Part shown: in pieces, positions 23,745 to 35,249 of the stretch | Position numbering within the stretch: position 1 is the stretch's first letter | How the letters are laid out: every line of letters begins with the position of its first letter | Assembly (NCBI RefSeq): GCF_020075545.1 | Contig: NZ_JAIQZK010000001.1 | Location: 372,001-436,000, forward strand | Source of the DNA: Nocardioides sp. TRM66260-LWL | GTDB lineage: Bacteria > Actinomycetota > Actinomycetes > Propionibacteriales > Nocardioidaceae | Direction of reading: 5' to 3' | DNA: 64,000 nucleotides | Translations under genes and position numbers: made by a program | Notes under the pieces: model-generated | Databases searched by the model: none | What the model was told of the DNA's origin: nothing | What the model saw: the letters and a program-made list of their open reading frames with translations, nothing else

Positions 23745-24272
23745 GTGCTCACCATCGGCGTCGCGGTCGCCGTCCCGGAGCCGTGGGGCACCCGGCTGCA
23801 GGAGTACCGCACCGGCCTGGGCGACGACACCGCGAGCCTGATCCCCACGCACATCACCCTGGTGCCGCCGCAGGAGATCGCCGAGGAGTCGATCGACGCC
23901 GTCCGCACCCACCTCGCCGAGGTCGGCGCCGCGATCCCGCGGTTCGGCGTCCACCTGCGCGGCACCGGCACCTTCCGGCCGGTCTCGCCGGTCGTGTTCG
24001 TGACCCTCGCCGAGGGCATCTCCCCGTGCGAGCAGCTCGCCGAGGCGCTGCGCGACGGCCCGCTGGGCGTCGAGCTCGACTTCCCGTACCACCCGCACGT
24101 CACCGTCGCGCACCACCTCGACGACCCCACGCTCGACCGCGCCTTCGAGGAGCTCGGCGACTTCGAGTGCGAGTTCACGGTCGAGGAGTTCCACCTCTAC
24201 GTGCACGACGCCCGTCACGGCTGGCGTCCGACCGACGCGTTCGCGCTGCGGACCCCTCCGGAGGGTGTGTGA
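23745..24272 (+). CDS. 2'-5' RNA ligase / 2H phosphoesterase family protein
   Basis: A 175-residue protein with the two HxT catalytic motifs of the 2H (LigT-like) phosphoesterases: His36-Ile-Thr38 in PTHITLVPP and His118-Val-Thr120 in YHPHVTVAHH. The fold is expected to act on 2',3'-cyclic or 2'-5' RNA ends or on small cyclic nucleotides. It starts at the GTG at 23745 and follows trpS by 47 bases; a YihY gene follows. The family call is solid; the true substrate in actinobacteria is not known. Confidence 0.88.
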   Translation: MLTIGVAVAVPEPWGTRLQEYRTGLGDDTASLIPTHITLVPPQEIAEESIDAVRTHLAEVGAAIPRFGVHLRGTGTFRPVSPVVFVTLAEGISPCEQLAEALRDGPLGVELDFPYHPHVTVAHHLDDPTLDRAFEELGDFECEFTVEEFHLYVHDARHGWRPTDAFALRTPPEGV

Positions 24273-24300
24273 GCGCCGCCCGTCGGGCAGCGTGGGCGGG

Positions 24301-25353
24301 GTGAAGGATCGTCTCGCGCGCCTGCGCGCCCGCTACCCGGTGCTCGACCGCATCCTGCGGATGCAGGAGCACTACGGCTCCGTCCAGGCCGGCCAGCAGG
24401 CCGGCGCCGTCACGTACTTCGCGTTCCTGTCGTTCTTCCCGGTGCTGGCGCTCGCCGTCTTCGTCGTCGGCCTGGTCTCCAAGGTCTACCCCGACGCGGA
24501 CGCCGACCTGCAGCGTGCACTCGACAGCGTCGTCCCGGGCATCCTGGACGGCTCGCTGTCGCTGAAGGACCTGCGCACGTTCTCAGGGCTGGCCGGCGTC
24601 GTCGGCCTGCTCGGCGTGCTGTACTCCGGGCTCGGCTGGCTCTCGGCCCTGCGGGGGGCGCTGACGGTGGTCTTCGCGCCGCCGGAGGAGAAGCAGCCGT
24701 CGTTCGTCGCGGGCAAGCTGCGCGATCTCGCCAGCCTCGTCGTGCTCGGCTCGATCCTCTTCGTCGCGGTGGCCGTCACCGGGTTCGTGGCGGGCTTCTC
24801 GGGCGACGTGCTGGGCTTCCTGGGACTCGACTCCACCCTCGGCTGGGTGGTGCGGCTGCTCAGCGTCGCGCTGGGCCTGGCGGCCAACGCGGTGCTCTTC
24901 TTCGCGATGTTCCGCCTGCTCGCCGCCGCGCACCTGCCGGCGTCGAGCCTCTGGCAGGGCGCGGTGCTCGGCGCGGTGCTGTTCGAGGTGCTCAAGCAGC
25001 TCGCCGGCCTCCTGCTGGCCGGCACCCGCGGCTCGCCGGCCTTCCAGGCCTTCGGCGTCGCGCTGATCCTCGTCGTCTGGATCAACTACTTCACCCGGCT
25101 GGTCCTCTACTGCGCAGCCTGGTCGGCGACCTCGCCGGCCGCGCTGGCCGTCCGTCCCTTCCCGGAGCCCGACCCCGTGCAGGGCCCGGCGCTGCCGTCC
25201 GCCGCCGACCTCGACGAGCACGGCGTCGCGGTGCTCGTGCCGCACGGGGGAGAGGTCCCGGTCGACCAGCCGCGACCCTGGCAGTCGTTCGCGGTCGGCG
25301 CCGGCGTCGGCGCCGCCGTCGGGGCGCTGCTCTCGGGGCTCCGTTCCCGCTGA
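24301..25353 (+). CDS. YihY/virulence factor BrkB family membrane protein
   Basis: A 350-residue inner-membrane protein with about six helices. Family signs are the amphipathic start (VKDRLARLRARYPVLDRIL), QQAGAVTYFAFLSFFPVLALAVFV (the conserved YFAFLSFFP turn), a long mid-region with LASLVVLGSILFVAVAVTG, and VVWINYFTRLVLYCAAW. A hydrophilic tail of about 60 residues ends in a Gly/Ala-rich helix (FAVGAGVGAAVGALLSGLRSR). I chose the GTG at 24301, which gives the usual N-terminus; a GTG at 24265 would overlap the previous gene by 8 bases. The molecular role of the family is unsettled. Confidence 0.88.
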   Translation: MKDRLARLRARYPVLDRILRMQEHYGSVQAGQQAGAVTYFAFLSFFPVLALAVFVVGLVSKVYPDADADLQRALDSVVPGILDGSLSLKDLRTFSGLAGVVGLLGVLYSGLGWLSALRGALTVVFAPPEEKQPSFVAGKLRDLASLVVLGSILFVAVAVTGFVAGFSGDVLGFLGLDSTLGWVVRLLSVALGLAANAVLFFAMFRLLAAAHLPASSLWQGAVLGAVLFEVLKQLAGLLLAGTRGSPAFQAFGVALILVVWINYFTRLVLYCAAWSATSPAALAVRPFPEPDPVQGPALPSAADLDEHGVAVLVPHGGEVPVDQPRPWQSFAVGAGVGAAVGALLSGLRSR

Positions 25354-25407
25354 GCGCCCCCGGGCGCCGGACGTGCGCGGGACGGCGACCCAGGCGCCTG
25401 CAGGACG

Positions 25408-25443
25408 ACGAAGGGCCCCGCCGTCTCCGGCGGGGCCCTTCGT
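25408..25443. terminator. terminator between the YihY gene and sdhB
   Basis: Perfect 16-base-pair stem (25408-25423 with 25428-25443) with a TCTC loop, between convergent genes; it can end transcripts from both sides. Confidence 0.85.
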
Positions 25444-25456
25444 GTGCGTCAGCGGA

Positions 25457-26200
25457 TCAGCGACCGGCCTTGATGGCGGTGCGCAGGTCCTTGTTCAGCT
25501 GGCTGATGACGTCGAGCGGGATGCCCTTCGGGCAGGCCGCCGCGCACTCGCCGATGTTGGTGCAGCCGCCGAAGCCCTCGGCGTCGTGCTGGGCCACCAT
25601 GTCGACGATGCGCTCGTACCGCTCCGGCTGACCCTGCGGCAGCTCACCGAGGTGGGTGATCTTGGCGCCGAGGAAGAGCGACGCCGAGCCGTTCGGGCAC
25701 GCCGCGACGCACGCGCCGCAGCCGATGCAGGTGGCCACGTTGAAGGCGCGCATGGCCTTCTCGCGCGGCGCCGGCACCGAGTTGGCCTCCGGGGCCGAGC
25801 CGGTGTTGGCGGAGATGTAGCCGCCGGACTGGATGATCCGGTCGAACGCCGACCGGTTCACCACGAGGTCCTTGACGACGGGGAACGCCTCCGAGCGCCA
25901 CGGCTCGATGGTGATGGTGTCGCCGTCCTTGAACGAGCGCATGTGCAGCTGGCAGGAGGTGGTGACCTCCGGGCCGTGCGCCTGACCGTTGATCATCAAC
26001 GAACACGAGCCGCAGATGCCCTCGCGACAGTCGTGGTCGAAGGCCACGGGCTCCTCGCCCTGCTCCTGCAGCTGCTCGTTGAGGATGTCGAGCATCTCGA
26101 GGAAGCTCATGTCCTCGGAGATGCCGGAGACCTGGTACTCCCGCATGCCGCCCTGCGCCTCGGCGTGGGGCTGACGCCAGATCTTGAGGGTCAGGTTCAT
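25457..26200 (-). CDS. sdhB: succinate dehydrogenase iron-sulfur subunit
   Basis: Carries electrons from the flavoprotein to the membrane subunit of complex II. The 247-residue protein has the [2Fe-2S] ligands in [16 protein letters not shown] followed by TTSC, then the ferredoxin-like clusters [12 protein letters not shown] and [15 protein letters not shown]. The last pattern has Asn-Ile-Gly before the second Cys, as in the Bacillus-type and Sdh2-type enzymes. It starts at the ATG at 26200, eight bases after the sdhA stop; an in-frame GTG that overlaps the sdhA stop is an alternative. Last gene of sdhCAB. Confidence 0.95.
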   Translation of the reverse strand: MNLTLKIWRQPHAEAQGGMREYQVSGISEDMSFLEMLDILNEQLQEQGEEPVAFDHDCREGICGSCSLMINGQAHGPEVTTSCQLHMRSFKDGDTITIEPWRSEAFPVVKDLVVNRSAFDRIIQSGGYISANTGSAPEANSVPAPREKAMRAFNVATCIGCGACVAACPNGSASLFLGAKITHLGELPQGQPERYERIVDMVAQHDAEGFGGCTNIGECAAACPKGIPLDVISQLNKDLRTAIKAGR

Positions 26201-26208
26201 GGTGCCGA

Positions 26209-28233
<2,025 letters not shown>

Positions 28234-28246
28234 GCGCGTCTCCTTA

Positions 28247-28945
28247 CTACTTGGTGATGCCGACGAGGACGGACAGCGGGACGAGCGAGAAGCCACCGGC
28301 GACGACGACGGCGACGACCCACCCGGCGAGCTTGGCACGCTGGCGGGCGAGCGGGCTGTTGGTCAGGCCCAGGGTCTGCAGCGAGCTCCACGTGCCGTGG
28401 TGCAGGTGCAGGGCGAGGGCCGCCATGGCGACGAGGTAGATGATCGTCATCCACCAGACGCCGAAGTTGTCGACCAGCAGGCGGTAGGGGTTCTCGGTCT
28501 CGCCGCCGGTCGGGTTGATCTTGACGATCGTGAAGTTGAGCAGGTGCCAGATCAGGAACATCAGGATCGTGGCGCCGCCCCAGCGCATGGTGCGCGAGGA
28601 GAACGCCGAGTTGACGTTGCGCTTCACCTGGTACTGCACGGGCCGGGCACGTCCGGCGCGACGCGCCAGGGTGACGGCGCAGGCGACGTGCACGATCAGG
28701 GAGGCGATCAGGCCCACGCGCAGGATCCAGAGGACGCCGGTGCGGGGGAAGATCGGCGCGCCGATGGTGCGCAGGTGCTCCGCGTAGGAGTTGAAGGCCT
28801 CCTCGCCGGAGAACACCTTCAGGTTGCCGTACATGTGCGCGAGCACGAACAGGATGAACAGGATGCCGCTCACGGCCATCGCGATCTTCAGCGTGATCGT
28901 CGACTGGGTCGCGCGCGCTCCTCGGACCAGGGTCGGGGTTGCCAC
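28247..28945 (-). CDS. sdhC: succinate dehydrogenase cytochrome b subunit
   Basis: Membrane anchor that binds heme and quinone. The 232-residue protein has five membrane helices and histidines placed as in the b558 family: [27 protein letters not shown] and ALHLHHG. One large subunit replaces the separate SdhC and SdhD. The start is uncertain: the GTG at 28945 lies eight bases after a TAGCGT hexamer and would be leaderless, while a TTG at 28954 follows GAGAGG. First gene of the operon. Confidence 0.92.
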   Translation of the reverse strand: MATPTLVRGARATQSTITLKIAMAVSGILFILFVLAHMYGNLKVFSGEEAFNSYAEHLRTIGAPIFPRTGVLWILRVGLIASLIVHVACAVTLARRAGRARPVQYQVKRNVNSAFSSRTMRWGGATILMFLIWHLLNFTIVKINPTGGETENPYRLLVDNFGVWWMTIIYLVAMAALALHLHHGTWSSLQTLGLTNSPLARQRAKLAGWVVAVVVAGGFSLVPLSVLVGITK

Positions 28946-28953
28946 GAGATCCA

Positions 28954-28959
28954 ACGCTA
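28954..28959 (-). promoter_or_regulatory. -10 element of sdhCAB
   Basis: TAGCGT on the minus strand ends eight bases before the GTG at 28945. About 20 bases further upstream is an 11-base palindrome, GACCACTGGTC (28981-28991), which could be part of an operator. Confidence 0.45.
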
Positions 28960-29044
28960 CCTCTCCGCGCGCGTGACCGAGACCACTGGTCCGTGTGAGA
29001 TAAGTCTTGCCTGAGAGTCCTCCGACGGCCCTCCGGCCGCCCGC

Positions 29045-29074
29045 GGACCTGATCCCAGGCCTGATCCCAGGTCC
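29045..29074 (-). terminator. inverted and direct repeat after the glycosyltransferase gene
   Basis: A 12-base unit CCTGATCCCAGG occurs twice in a row (29048-29071), and GGACCTG/CAGGTCC (29045-29051 with 29068-29074) forms the outer arms of a hairpin. It lies just after the stop of the minus-strand glycosyltransferase gene, before the sdh promoter. A terminator role is likely but not certain. Confidence 0.45.
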
Positions 29075-29078
29075 GCTC

Positions 29079-30167
29079 TCAGTGTGCCGCGGCGGTGGTG
29101 ACGCGCGCGTCCGCGCCAGGCGCCAGGGCCTCCAGGTGGCCGATCAGCTCGTCCACCGCGACGTCCCAGCCGCGCTCGAGGGCGCGCTCGCGGCCGGCGG
29201 CTCCCAGCAGGTCGCGCCGGGAGTCGGCGGCGACCGCCGCGACCGCGGCGGCGAGGCCGGCGTCCTCGCGGTGGTCGTAGAGGAGCCCGGTCTCGTTCTG
29301 CCGCACCCACGAGCGCGCGCCGCCGGAGCGCGGGGCGATCACGGGCACGCCGCTGGCCGAGGCCTCGCGCAGGGCGTGGCAGCAGGTCTCCTGGGTGCCC
29401 GGGTGGACGAGCACGTCGAGGCTGGCCACCGCGACGGCGAGGTCGCCGGTGGAGAGCGTGCCCGTCAGCTTGGCCTTCGGGAGGCGGTCGGCGAGCCAGC
29501 CGCGCTGCGGGCCGTCCCCGACGATCACCGGCCGGACGGAGGGGAGGTCGGCGAGCGCCGCGAGCGAGCGGACGCCGTGGCGGCGGTGGAGGCTGCCGAC
29601 GTAGCCGACCACGACCCGTGGCCCGGAGGCCGACCGGGCCCGGGCCCAGTGGTCGTGCAGCCAGGCGTCGCGCAGCGCCGGGGTGAAGGCGCGCGCGTCG
29701 ACGCCCGGCATCCAGACGGTGGTCGGCTGACCGAGCGCCGCCATCCGCGCCCCGACCCAGTCGGCGGTGACCAGCACCGCGTCGGCGCGCTCGGCGATCC
29801 GCGAGCGCCACATGTCCCAGGCGAGCTCGGGCACGGCCGACTGCTGCACCACCAACGTCGGGACGCCGAGCGCCCGCGCCTGCTTCAGCGCCCGGCGGCC
29901 GACCCCGGCCGGCGTCAGCGCCGGGCTCGTGACGTGCACGACGTCGGGACGGAAGGACTCGATCGCGCCGCGCACCTGCGCCCCGAGCTTGCCGAGGGGG
30001 CTGATGCGGGTGATCGGCGCGCGCCGGTAGTCGCCCAGGCCCGGCGCGGGCGCGACGATCGCGACCCGGTGGCCGAGGTCGATGAGCCGGTCGGCGGTCG
30101 CCTTGAGGGTGGTGGTCGTGCCGTCGACGGCGGGGTAGAACGCCTCGGTGGCCAGCAGGATCCGCAT
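29079..30167 (-). CDS. GT4-family glycosyltransferase (GDP-mannose-type)
   Basis: A 362-residue GT-B glycosyltransferase, close in style to the mannosyltransferases of actinobacterial phosphatidylinositol mannoside or mannan synthesis (MgtA/PimB type). Visible: the N-terminal MRILLATEAFYPAVDGTTTTLKATADRL acceptor domain (start only), VVHVTSPA, VGYVGSLHRRHGVRSLAAL at the start of the C-terminal domain, VIVGDGPQR, and the donor-binding EX7E motif ETCCHALRE. Two cysteines take the place of the usual Phe-Gly inside that motif, which is unusual. It stands alone and is divergent from mutA. The sugar donor cannot be proved. Confidence 0.82.
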   Translation of the reverse strand: MRILLATEAFYPAVDGTTTTLKATADRLIDLGHRVAIVAPAPGLGDYRRAPITRISPLGKLGAQVRGAIESFRPDVVHVTSPALTPAGVGRRALKQARALGVPTLVVQQSAVPELAWDMWRSRIAERADAVLVTADWVGARMAALGQPTTVWMPGVDARAFTPALRDAWLHDHWARARSASGPRVVVGYVGSLHRRHGVRSLAALADLPSVRPVIVGDGPQRGWLADRLPKAKLTGTLSTGDLAVAVASLDVLVHPGTQETCCHALREASASGVPVIAPRSGGARSWVRQNETGLLYDHREDAGLAAAVAAVAADSRRDLLGAAGRERALERGWDVAVDELIGHLEALAPGADARVTTAAAH

Positions 30168-30273
30168 GTCCGCAGGCTCCCGCGCGGCGGCGCGGGGAGG
30201 GCGGCGTCCGGGGGAGGGGGAGGCGACGTGCCGGTGAACGCTCGGTGGCGCTCATCTCATGTTCCGAGGTCCG

Positions 30274-30303
30274 TGACAGTGCGGATGTCAGGTTCTCTAG
30301 GGT
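30274..30303 (+). promoter_or_regulatory. mutAB-meaB promoter with an inverted repeat in the spacer
   Basis: TAGGGT (30298-30303) ends seven bases before the mutA ATG, so the transcript is probably leaderless. TGACAG at 30274 lies 18 bases upstream as a -35 candidate. TGACA and TGTCA (30274-30278 and 30286-30290) form an inverted repeat with a seven-base gap, which covers the -35 and spacer and could be a regulator site. Confidence 0.5.
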
Positions 30304-30310
30304 TCGCCCC

Positions 30311-32050
30311 ATGACCGAGAGCGACGGCACCCTGCGCCTGGCCGGGCCCGACGACGCGTGGTCGCTGGCCGACTGGGAGGCCCAGGCCGCCACCGTGCTG
30401 CGCAAGGCCCGCCGGCTGGGCGAGGACGACCCCGACGAGCGCGTCTGGGACCGACTCACCCGCACGACCCTCGACGGCATCGCGGTGACCCCCCTGGGTC
30501 GCGCGGCCGACCTCGACGGGCTGGTCACCGCCGGCCGGCCGACGCGCGTCGGCCCGTGGGACATCCGCCCGCACGTCGCCACCACGGGCGTCGCCGCCGG
30601 CGTCACGAACGAGACCGTGCTCGCCGACCTCGAGGGCGGCGCGACGTCGGTGTGGCTGCGGCTGGCCCCCGGCGCCGAGACCGAGCTCGAGGCGCTGCTC
30701 GCCGGCGTCTACCTCGACCTCGCGCCCGTCGTCCTGGACGCCCCGCACGCCCCGCTGGCCGCGGCCCGCGCGCTGCTCGCCCACCTGGAGAGCACCGTGC
30801 CGGCCCCGGGCACGAACCTCGGCGTCGACGCGCTCGCCGAGGCCGAGGAGCTCGTCGGCGCCGTGCGGCTCGCGCTCGAGGCCGCCCACCCCGGACTGCT
30901 GGCCGTCGTCGTCGACGCCACGCGGGTGCACGACCGCGGCGCCTCCGACGCCCAGGACGTCGCCTTCCTGCTGGCCGCCGGCGTGCGCGCGCTGCGGGTG
31001 CTCGAGGAGGCCGGCATCGACGCGGCCACCGCCGCCCCGCTGCTGGAGCCGCGCCTGGCGGTCACCGACGAGCAGTTCCCGAGCGTCGCCAAGCTGCGCG
31101 CGGCCCGCCGGCTGTGGGTGCGGGTGCTCGAGCTCAGCGGCGTGCCCGCCGAGGTCGCCGCCGGCGCCCGGCAGCACGCCGTCACCAGTCGGCCGATGCT
31201 CAGCGCGCACGACCCCTACGTGAACATGCTGCGCACGACGGTCGCGGCGTTCGCGGCCGGCGTCGGCGGCGCGGAGGCCGTCACGGTGCTGCCGTTCGAC
31301 GCCCCGCTGGGCCGCCCGGAGGGCTTCGGACGACGGATCGCGCGCAACATCAACCACCTGCTCATCGAGGAGTCGCACCTCGGCCGGGTCGCCGACATCG
31401 CCGGCGGCGCGTACGCCGTCGAGCGGCTCACCGACGACCTCGCCCGCCGCGCCTGGGAGCTCTTCGTCGAGCTCGACGCGGCGGTGCTCGCCGGCGCGAC
31501 GCTCGACGACGCGATCGCCCCGCTGGTGGAGGAGACCGTCGCCGCGCGCGAGCGGCTCGTCGCGACCCGCACGCGGCCGATCACCGGCGTCTCGGAGTTC
31601 CCGAACCTCGCCGAGACCCTGCCCGAGCGGCTCGCCGACGGCGGGTTCGAGGGCGTCCGGCCCTACGGTGCGAGCTACGAGGAGCTGCGGGCGACCCCGC
31701 CGGCCGCGCACGTCTTCCTCGCCACGCTCGGCCCGATCGCGGCCCACACCGCCCGGGCCACCTTCGCCTCCAACCTGCTCGCCGCCGGCGGCGTCGCGGT
31801 CGACGTCGCGGGGGCGACGAGCGGCCCCGACGACCTCGTCGCGGCCTACACGGGTCAGCCCGTGGTCTGCCTCGCCGGCGCCGACGCCGCCTACGAGGAG
31901 TGGGGCGCGGCCGCGGCCGAGGCCCTGCGCGCGGCCGGCGCGCGTCACGTCGTGATCGCCGGCAGGGCCACCGACTGGTCCGACGACTCCTGCGCGATGG
32001 GCGTCGACGCCCTCGCGTTCCTCACCCGCACGCGGGAGGCACTGGCATGA
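30311..32050 (+). CDS. mutA: methylmalonyl-CoA mutase small subunit
   Basis: Non-catalytic partner of MutB in the heterodimeric mutase that interconverts succinyl-CoA and methylmalonyl-CoA. The 579-residue protein shows the TIM-barrel half ([84 protein letters not shown]) and a degenerate C-terminal cobalamin-like half that lacks the DxHxxG motif, as expected for the small subunit. The ATG at 30311 is chosen because a -10-like hexamer sits seven bases before it and the sequence upstream is not family-like. The stop overlaps the mutB start as ATGA. Confidence 0.93.
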   Translation: MTESDGTLRLAGPDDAWSLADWEAQAATVLRKARRLGEDDPDERVWDRLTRTTLDGIAVTPLGRAADLDGLVTAGRPTRVGPWDIRPHVATTGVAAGVTNETVLADLEGGATSVWLRLAPGAETELEALLAGVYLDLAPVVLDAPHAPLAAARALLAHLESTVPAPGTNLGVDALAEAEELVGAVRLALEAAHPGLLAVVVDATRVHDRGASDAQDVAFLLAAGVRALRVLEEAGIDAATAAPLLEPRLAVTDEQFPSVAKLRAARRLWVRVLELSGVPAEVAAGARQHAVTSRPMLSAHDPYVNMLRTTVAAFAAGVGGAEAVTVLPFDAPLGRPEGFGRRIARNINHLLIEESHLGRVADIAGGAYAVERLTDDLARRAWELFVELDAAVLAGATLDDAIAPLVEETVAARERLVATRTRPITGVSEFPNLAETLPERLADGGFEGVRPYGASYEELRATPPAAHVFLATLGPIAAHTARATFASNLLAAGGVAVDVAGATSGPDDLVAAYTGQPVVCLAGADAAYEEWGAAAAEALRAAGARHVVIAGRATDWSDDSCAMGVDALAFLTRTREALA

Positions 32051-34218
32051 CCGTTCCGAAGCGCTTCAGCACCGACGACCTGGCCGGCGCGGCCCGGGCC
32101 GGCGTCCCGGCCCCGGCGGGCGCCGAGCCGTGGAGCAGCCCCGAGGGCATCGAGGTCAAGCCGCTCTACACGGCCGCCGACCTCGAGGGCCTCGACGCGC
32201 TCGACACCCTGCCGGGCCTGAGCCCGTTCCTGCGCGGGCCCTACCCGACGATGTACACCACCCAGCCGTGGACGATCCGGCAGTACGCCGGCTTCTCCAC
32301 CGCCGAGGAGTCCAACGCCTTCTACCGGCGCAACCTCGCGGCAGGCCAGAAGGGCCTCTCGGTGGCCTTCGACCTCGCCACGCACCGCGGCTACGACTCC
32401 GACCACCCGCGGGTGCGCGGCGACGTCGGCATGGCCGGCGTCGCGATCGACTCGATCTACGACACCCGCACCCTGTTCGACGGCATCCCGCTGGACCAGA
32501 TGTCGGTGTCGATGACGATGAACGGCGCCGTGCTGCCCGTGCTCGCCCTCTACATCGTCGCGGCCGAGGAGCAGGGGGTGAGGCCGGAGCAGCTCGCGGG
32601 GACCATCCAGAACGACATCCTCAAGGAGTTCATGGTCCGCAACACCTACATCTACCCGCCGTCGCCGTCGATGCGGATCATCTCCGACATCTTCAGCTTC
32701 ACCTCGGCGCGGATGCCGCGGTTCAACTCGATCTCGATCTCCGGCTACCACATGCAGGAGGCCGGGGCCACCGCCGACCTCGAGCTGGCGTACACGCTGG
32801 CCGACGGCGTCGAGTACATCCGCGCGGGCCTCGAGGCGGGCCTGACGATCGACCAGTTCGCGCCGCGCCTGTCGTTCTTCTGGGCCATCGGCATGAACTT
32901 CTCGATGGAGGTCGCCAAGATGCGCGCCGCCCGGGCCCTGTGGGCCCGCCTGGTGCGCCAGTTCGACCCGTCGAGCCCCAAGTCGCTCTCGCTGCGCACG
33001 CACTCGCAGACGTCCGGCTGGTCGCTGACGGCGCAGGACGTCTTCAACAACGTCGGCCGCACGTGCATCGAGGCGATGGCCGCGACCCAGGGCCACACCC
33101 AGTCGCTGCACACCAACGCCCTGGACGAGGCGATCGCGCTGCCCACCGACTTCTCGGCCCGCATCGCCCGCAACACCCAGCTGCTGCTGCAGCAGGAGTC
33201 CGGCACCACCCAGATCATCGACCCGTGGGCGGGCTCGTACTACATCGAGCGCCTCACCCACGACCTCGCCGAGCGGGCGTGGGCGCACATCCAAGAGGCC
33301 GAGGCCGCCGGCGGCATGGCCCGCGCGATCGAGCAGGGCATCCCGAAGATGCGCATCGAGGAGGCCGCGGCCCGCACCCAGGCGCGGATCGACGCCGGGC
33401 TGCAGAGCGTCATCGGCGTCAACACCTACCGGCTCGCCGCCGAGGACCCGCTCGAGGTGCTCAAGGTCGACAACGACGCCGTGTACCGCCAGCAGATCGC
33501 CAAGCTCGAGCGCCTGCGCGCCGAGCGGGACGACGACGCCGTGCGCAGTGCGCTCGAGGCGCTCACGAACGCCGCCGAGCGGGGCACGGGCCAGGGCCTG
33601 GAGGGCAACCTGCTCGCGCTCGCCGTCGACGCCGCGCGGGCCAAGGCGACGGTCGGCGAGATCTCCGACGCGCTGGAGAAGGTCTACGGCCGGCACCAGG
33701 CCGTCATCCGTACCATCTCGGGCGTGTACCGCGACGAGTCCGCCCTCGGCGAGCACGGCAGCAGCCTGGTCTCCCAGGTGCTGGCGGAGACCGCGGAGTT
33801 CGAGGAGGCCGAGGGTCGGCGTCCGCGCATCCTGGTCGCGAAGATGGGCCAGGACGGCCACGACCGCGGCCAGAAGGTCATCGTCTCGGCCTTCGCCGAC
33901 CTCGGCTTCGACGTCGACGTGGGGCCGCTGTTCTCCACCCCCGAGGAGGTCGCCCAGCAGGCCGTGGACGCCGACGTGCACATCGTCGGCGTGAGCTCGC
34001 TGGCCGCCGGCCACCTCGCGCTCCTGCCGGCGCTGCGCGACGCGCTCGCCGAGCAGGGACGTCCCGACATCATGATGGTGATCGGCGGCGTCATCCCGCC
34101 CGACGACGTCCCGACGCTCAAGGAGATGGGCGCCGCCTCGGTGTTCCTGCCCGGCACGGTGATCGCCGAGTCGGCCCTCGACCTCCTGGCCAAGCTGCGC
34201 GTGCAGCTGGGCCACTGA
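32047..34218 (+). CDS. mutB: methylmalonyl-CoA mutase large subunit
   Basis: Catalytic, adenosylcobalamin-dependent subunit. The 723-residue protein has the substrate-channel stretch [20 protein letters not shown] with the active-site Tyr and Arg, [40 protein letters not shown], and the C-terminal B12 domain with Asp603-x-His605-x-x-Gly608 in [12 protein letters not shown], then GVSSLAAGH and GGVIPPDD. Starting within mutA (four-base overlap), it is translationally coupled. Together with MeaB it supports propionate and odd-chain metabolism, or succinyl-CoA conversion. Confidence 0.97.
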   Translation: MTVPKRFSTDDLAGAARAGVPAPAGAEPWSSPEGIEVKPLYTAADLEGLDALDTLPGLSPFLRGPYPTMYTTQPWTIRQYAGFSTAEESNAFYRRNLAAGQKGLSVAFDLATHRGYDSDHPRVRGDVGMAGVAIDSIYDTRTLFDGIPLDQMSVSMTMNGAVLPVLALYIVAAEEQGVRPEQLAGTIQNDILKEFMVRNTYIYPPSPSMRIISDIFSFTSARMPRFNSISISGYHMQEAGATADLELAYTLADGVEYIRAGLEAGLTIDQFAPRLSFFWAIGMNFSMEVAKMRAARALWARLVRQFDPSSPKSLSLRTHSQTSGWSLTAQDVFNNVGRTCIEAMAATQGHTQSLHTNALDEAIALPTDFSARIARNTQLLLQQESGTTQIIDPWAGSYYIERLTHDLAERAWAHIQEAEAAGGMARAIEQGIPKMRIEEAAARTQARIDAGLQSVIGVNTYRLAAEDPLEVLKVDNDAVYRQQIAKLERLRAERDDDAVRSALEALTNAAERGTGQGLEGNLLALAVDAARAKATVGEISDALEKVYGRHQAVIRTISGVYRDESALGEHGSSLVSQVLAETAEFEEAEGRRPRILVAKMGQDGHDRGQKVIVSAFADLGFDVDVGPLFSTPEEVAQQAVDADVHIVGVSSLAAGHLALLPALRDALAEQGRPDIMMVIGGVIPPDDVPTLKEMGAASVFLPGTVIAESALDLLAKLRVQLGH

Positions 34219-34231
34219 GGGCGGGGGAGGG

Positions 34232-35239
34232 GTGCCCTCCGTCGAGCACCTGCTCGACGGCATCCGCGCGGGACGTCGCGCGGCGGTCTCCCAGGCCATC
34301 ACGCTGGTGGAGTCCTCGCGGCCGCAGCACCGCGGCCAAGCGCGCGAGCTCCTGACCGCGCTCGCCGCCGAGGGCCTCACCGGCGGGCCGGCCGGCGACG
34401 CCGTCGTGCGGGTCGGCATCTCGGGCGTGCCCGGGGTCGGCAAGTCCACGTTCATCGAGGCGCTCGGCTCGCGGCTCACCGCGGCCGGGCATCGGGTGGG
34501 GGTGCTCGCGGTCGACCCGTCGAGCGTCCGCACCGGCGGCTCGGTGCTCGGCGACAAGACCCGCATGGGACGCCTCGCCGCCGACCCGCAGGCCTTCATC
34601 CGGCCCTCCCCGTCGGCCGGCACTCTCGGCGGGGTCGCCCGGGCCACGGTGCAGGCGATGGCGGTGCTCGAGGCGTCCGGCTACGACGTCGTGCTGGTCG
34701 AGACCGTAGGCGTCGGGCAGTCGGAGGTGACCGTGGCGGGCATGGTCGACACCTTCCTGTTCCTCACCCTCGCCCGCACCGGCGACCAGCTGCAGGGCAT
34801 CAAGAAGGGCATCCTCGAGCTCGCCGACGTCGTCGCGGTCAACAAGGCCGACGGCGACCGCGAGCAGGAGGCCCGCGGCGCGGCCCGCGAGCTGGCGGGC
34901 GCGCTGCGCCTCGTCCGCGGCCACGACGAGTGGGCGCCCCCGGTGGTGACGTGCTCGGGCCTGACCGACGTCGGCGTCGACGACCTGTGGCAGCGGATCC
35001 TGGGCCATCGCGGGTTCCTCGGCGAGGCCGGTCTGCGACGCAAGCGGGCCGAGCAGCAGCTGGAGTTCACCTGGGCGCTGGTCCGCGACGAGCTCGACCA
35101 GCGGCTGCGGCTCTCCCCGGGCGTCCGGGGCGTGCGCGACGAGGTCCGCGCGGCCGTGCTCGCCGGGGAGCTGCCCGCCACGGTCGCCGCCGACCGGCTG
35201 CTGGCCGCCTTCGACGCCCGGCCCGACGCCCCGGCGTAG
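34232..35239 (+). CDS. meaB: MeaB/ArgK-family GTPase, mutase chaperone
   Basis: G3E-type P-loop GTPase that protects and reloads methylmalonyl-CoA mutase. The 335-residue protein has the ITLVESSRPQHRGQA helix, the P-loop GVPGVGKS (65-72), VLAVDPSSVRTGGSVLGDKTRM, the Walker B region VVLVETVGVGQSEV, FLFLTLARTGDQLQGIKKGI and the base-recognition NKADGD. It starts at the GTG at 34232, just after GGGGGAGG and 13 bases after mutB. Its stop TAG forms part of the next gene's promoter hexamer. Confidence 0.94.
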   Translation: MPSVEHLLDGIRAGRRAAVSQAITLVESSRPQHRGQARELLTALAAEGLTGGPAGDAVVRVGISGVPGVGKSTFIEALGSRLTAAGHRVGVLAVDPSSVRTGGSVLGDKTRMGRLAADPQAFIRPSPSAGTLGGVARATVQAMAVLEASGYDVVLVETVGVGQSEVTVAGMVDTFLFLTLARTGDQLQGIKKGILELADVVAVNKADGDREQEARGAARELAGALRLVRGHDEWAPPVVTCSGLTDVGVDDLWQRILGHRGFLGEAGLRRKRAEQQLEFTWALVRDELDQRLRLSPGVRGVRDEVRAAVLAGELPATVAADRLLAAFDARPDAPA

Positions 35240-35242
35240 GTT
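35237..35242 (+). promoter_or_regulatory. -10 element of the amidohydrolase gene, overlapping the meaB stop
   Basis: TAGGTT begins with the meaB stop codon and ends seven bases before the GTG at 35250. The amidohydrolase may thus be transcribed on its own although it follows meaB directly. Confidence 0.5.
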
Positions 35243-35249
35243 GGACGCC

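Noticed and set aside
30358..32046. Long open frame in front of and in frame with mutB that would make a 1,286-residue fusion
   Set aside because: It is the second frame of mutA; the mutA protein is clearly encoded in another frame, and mutB has its own ATG in an ATGA overlap.
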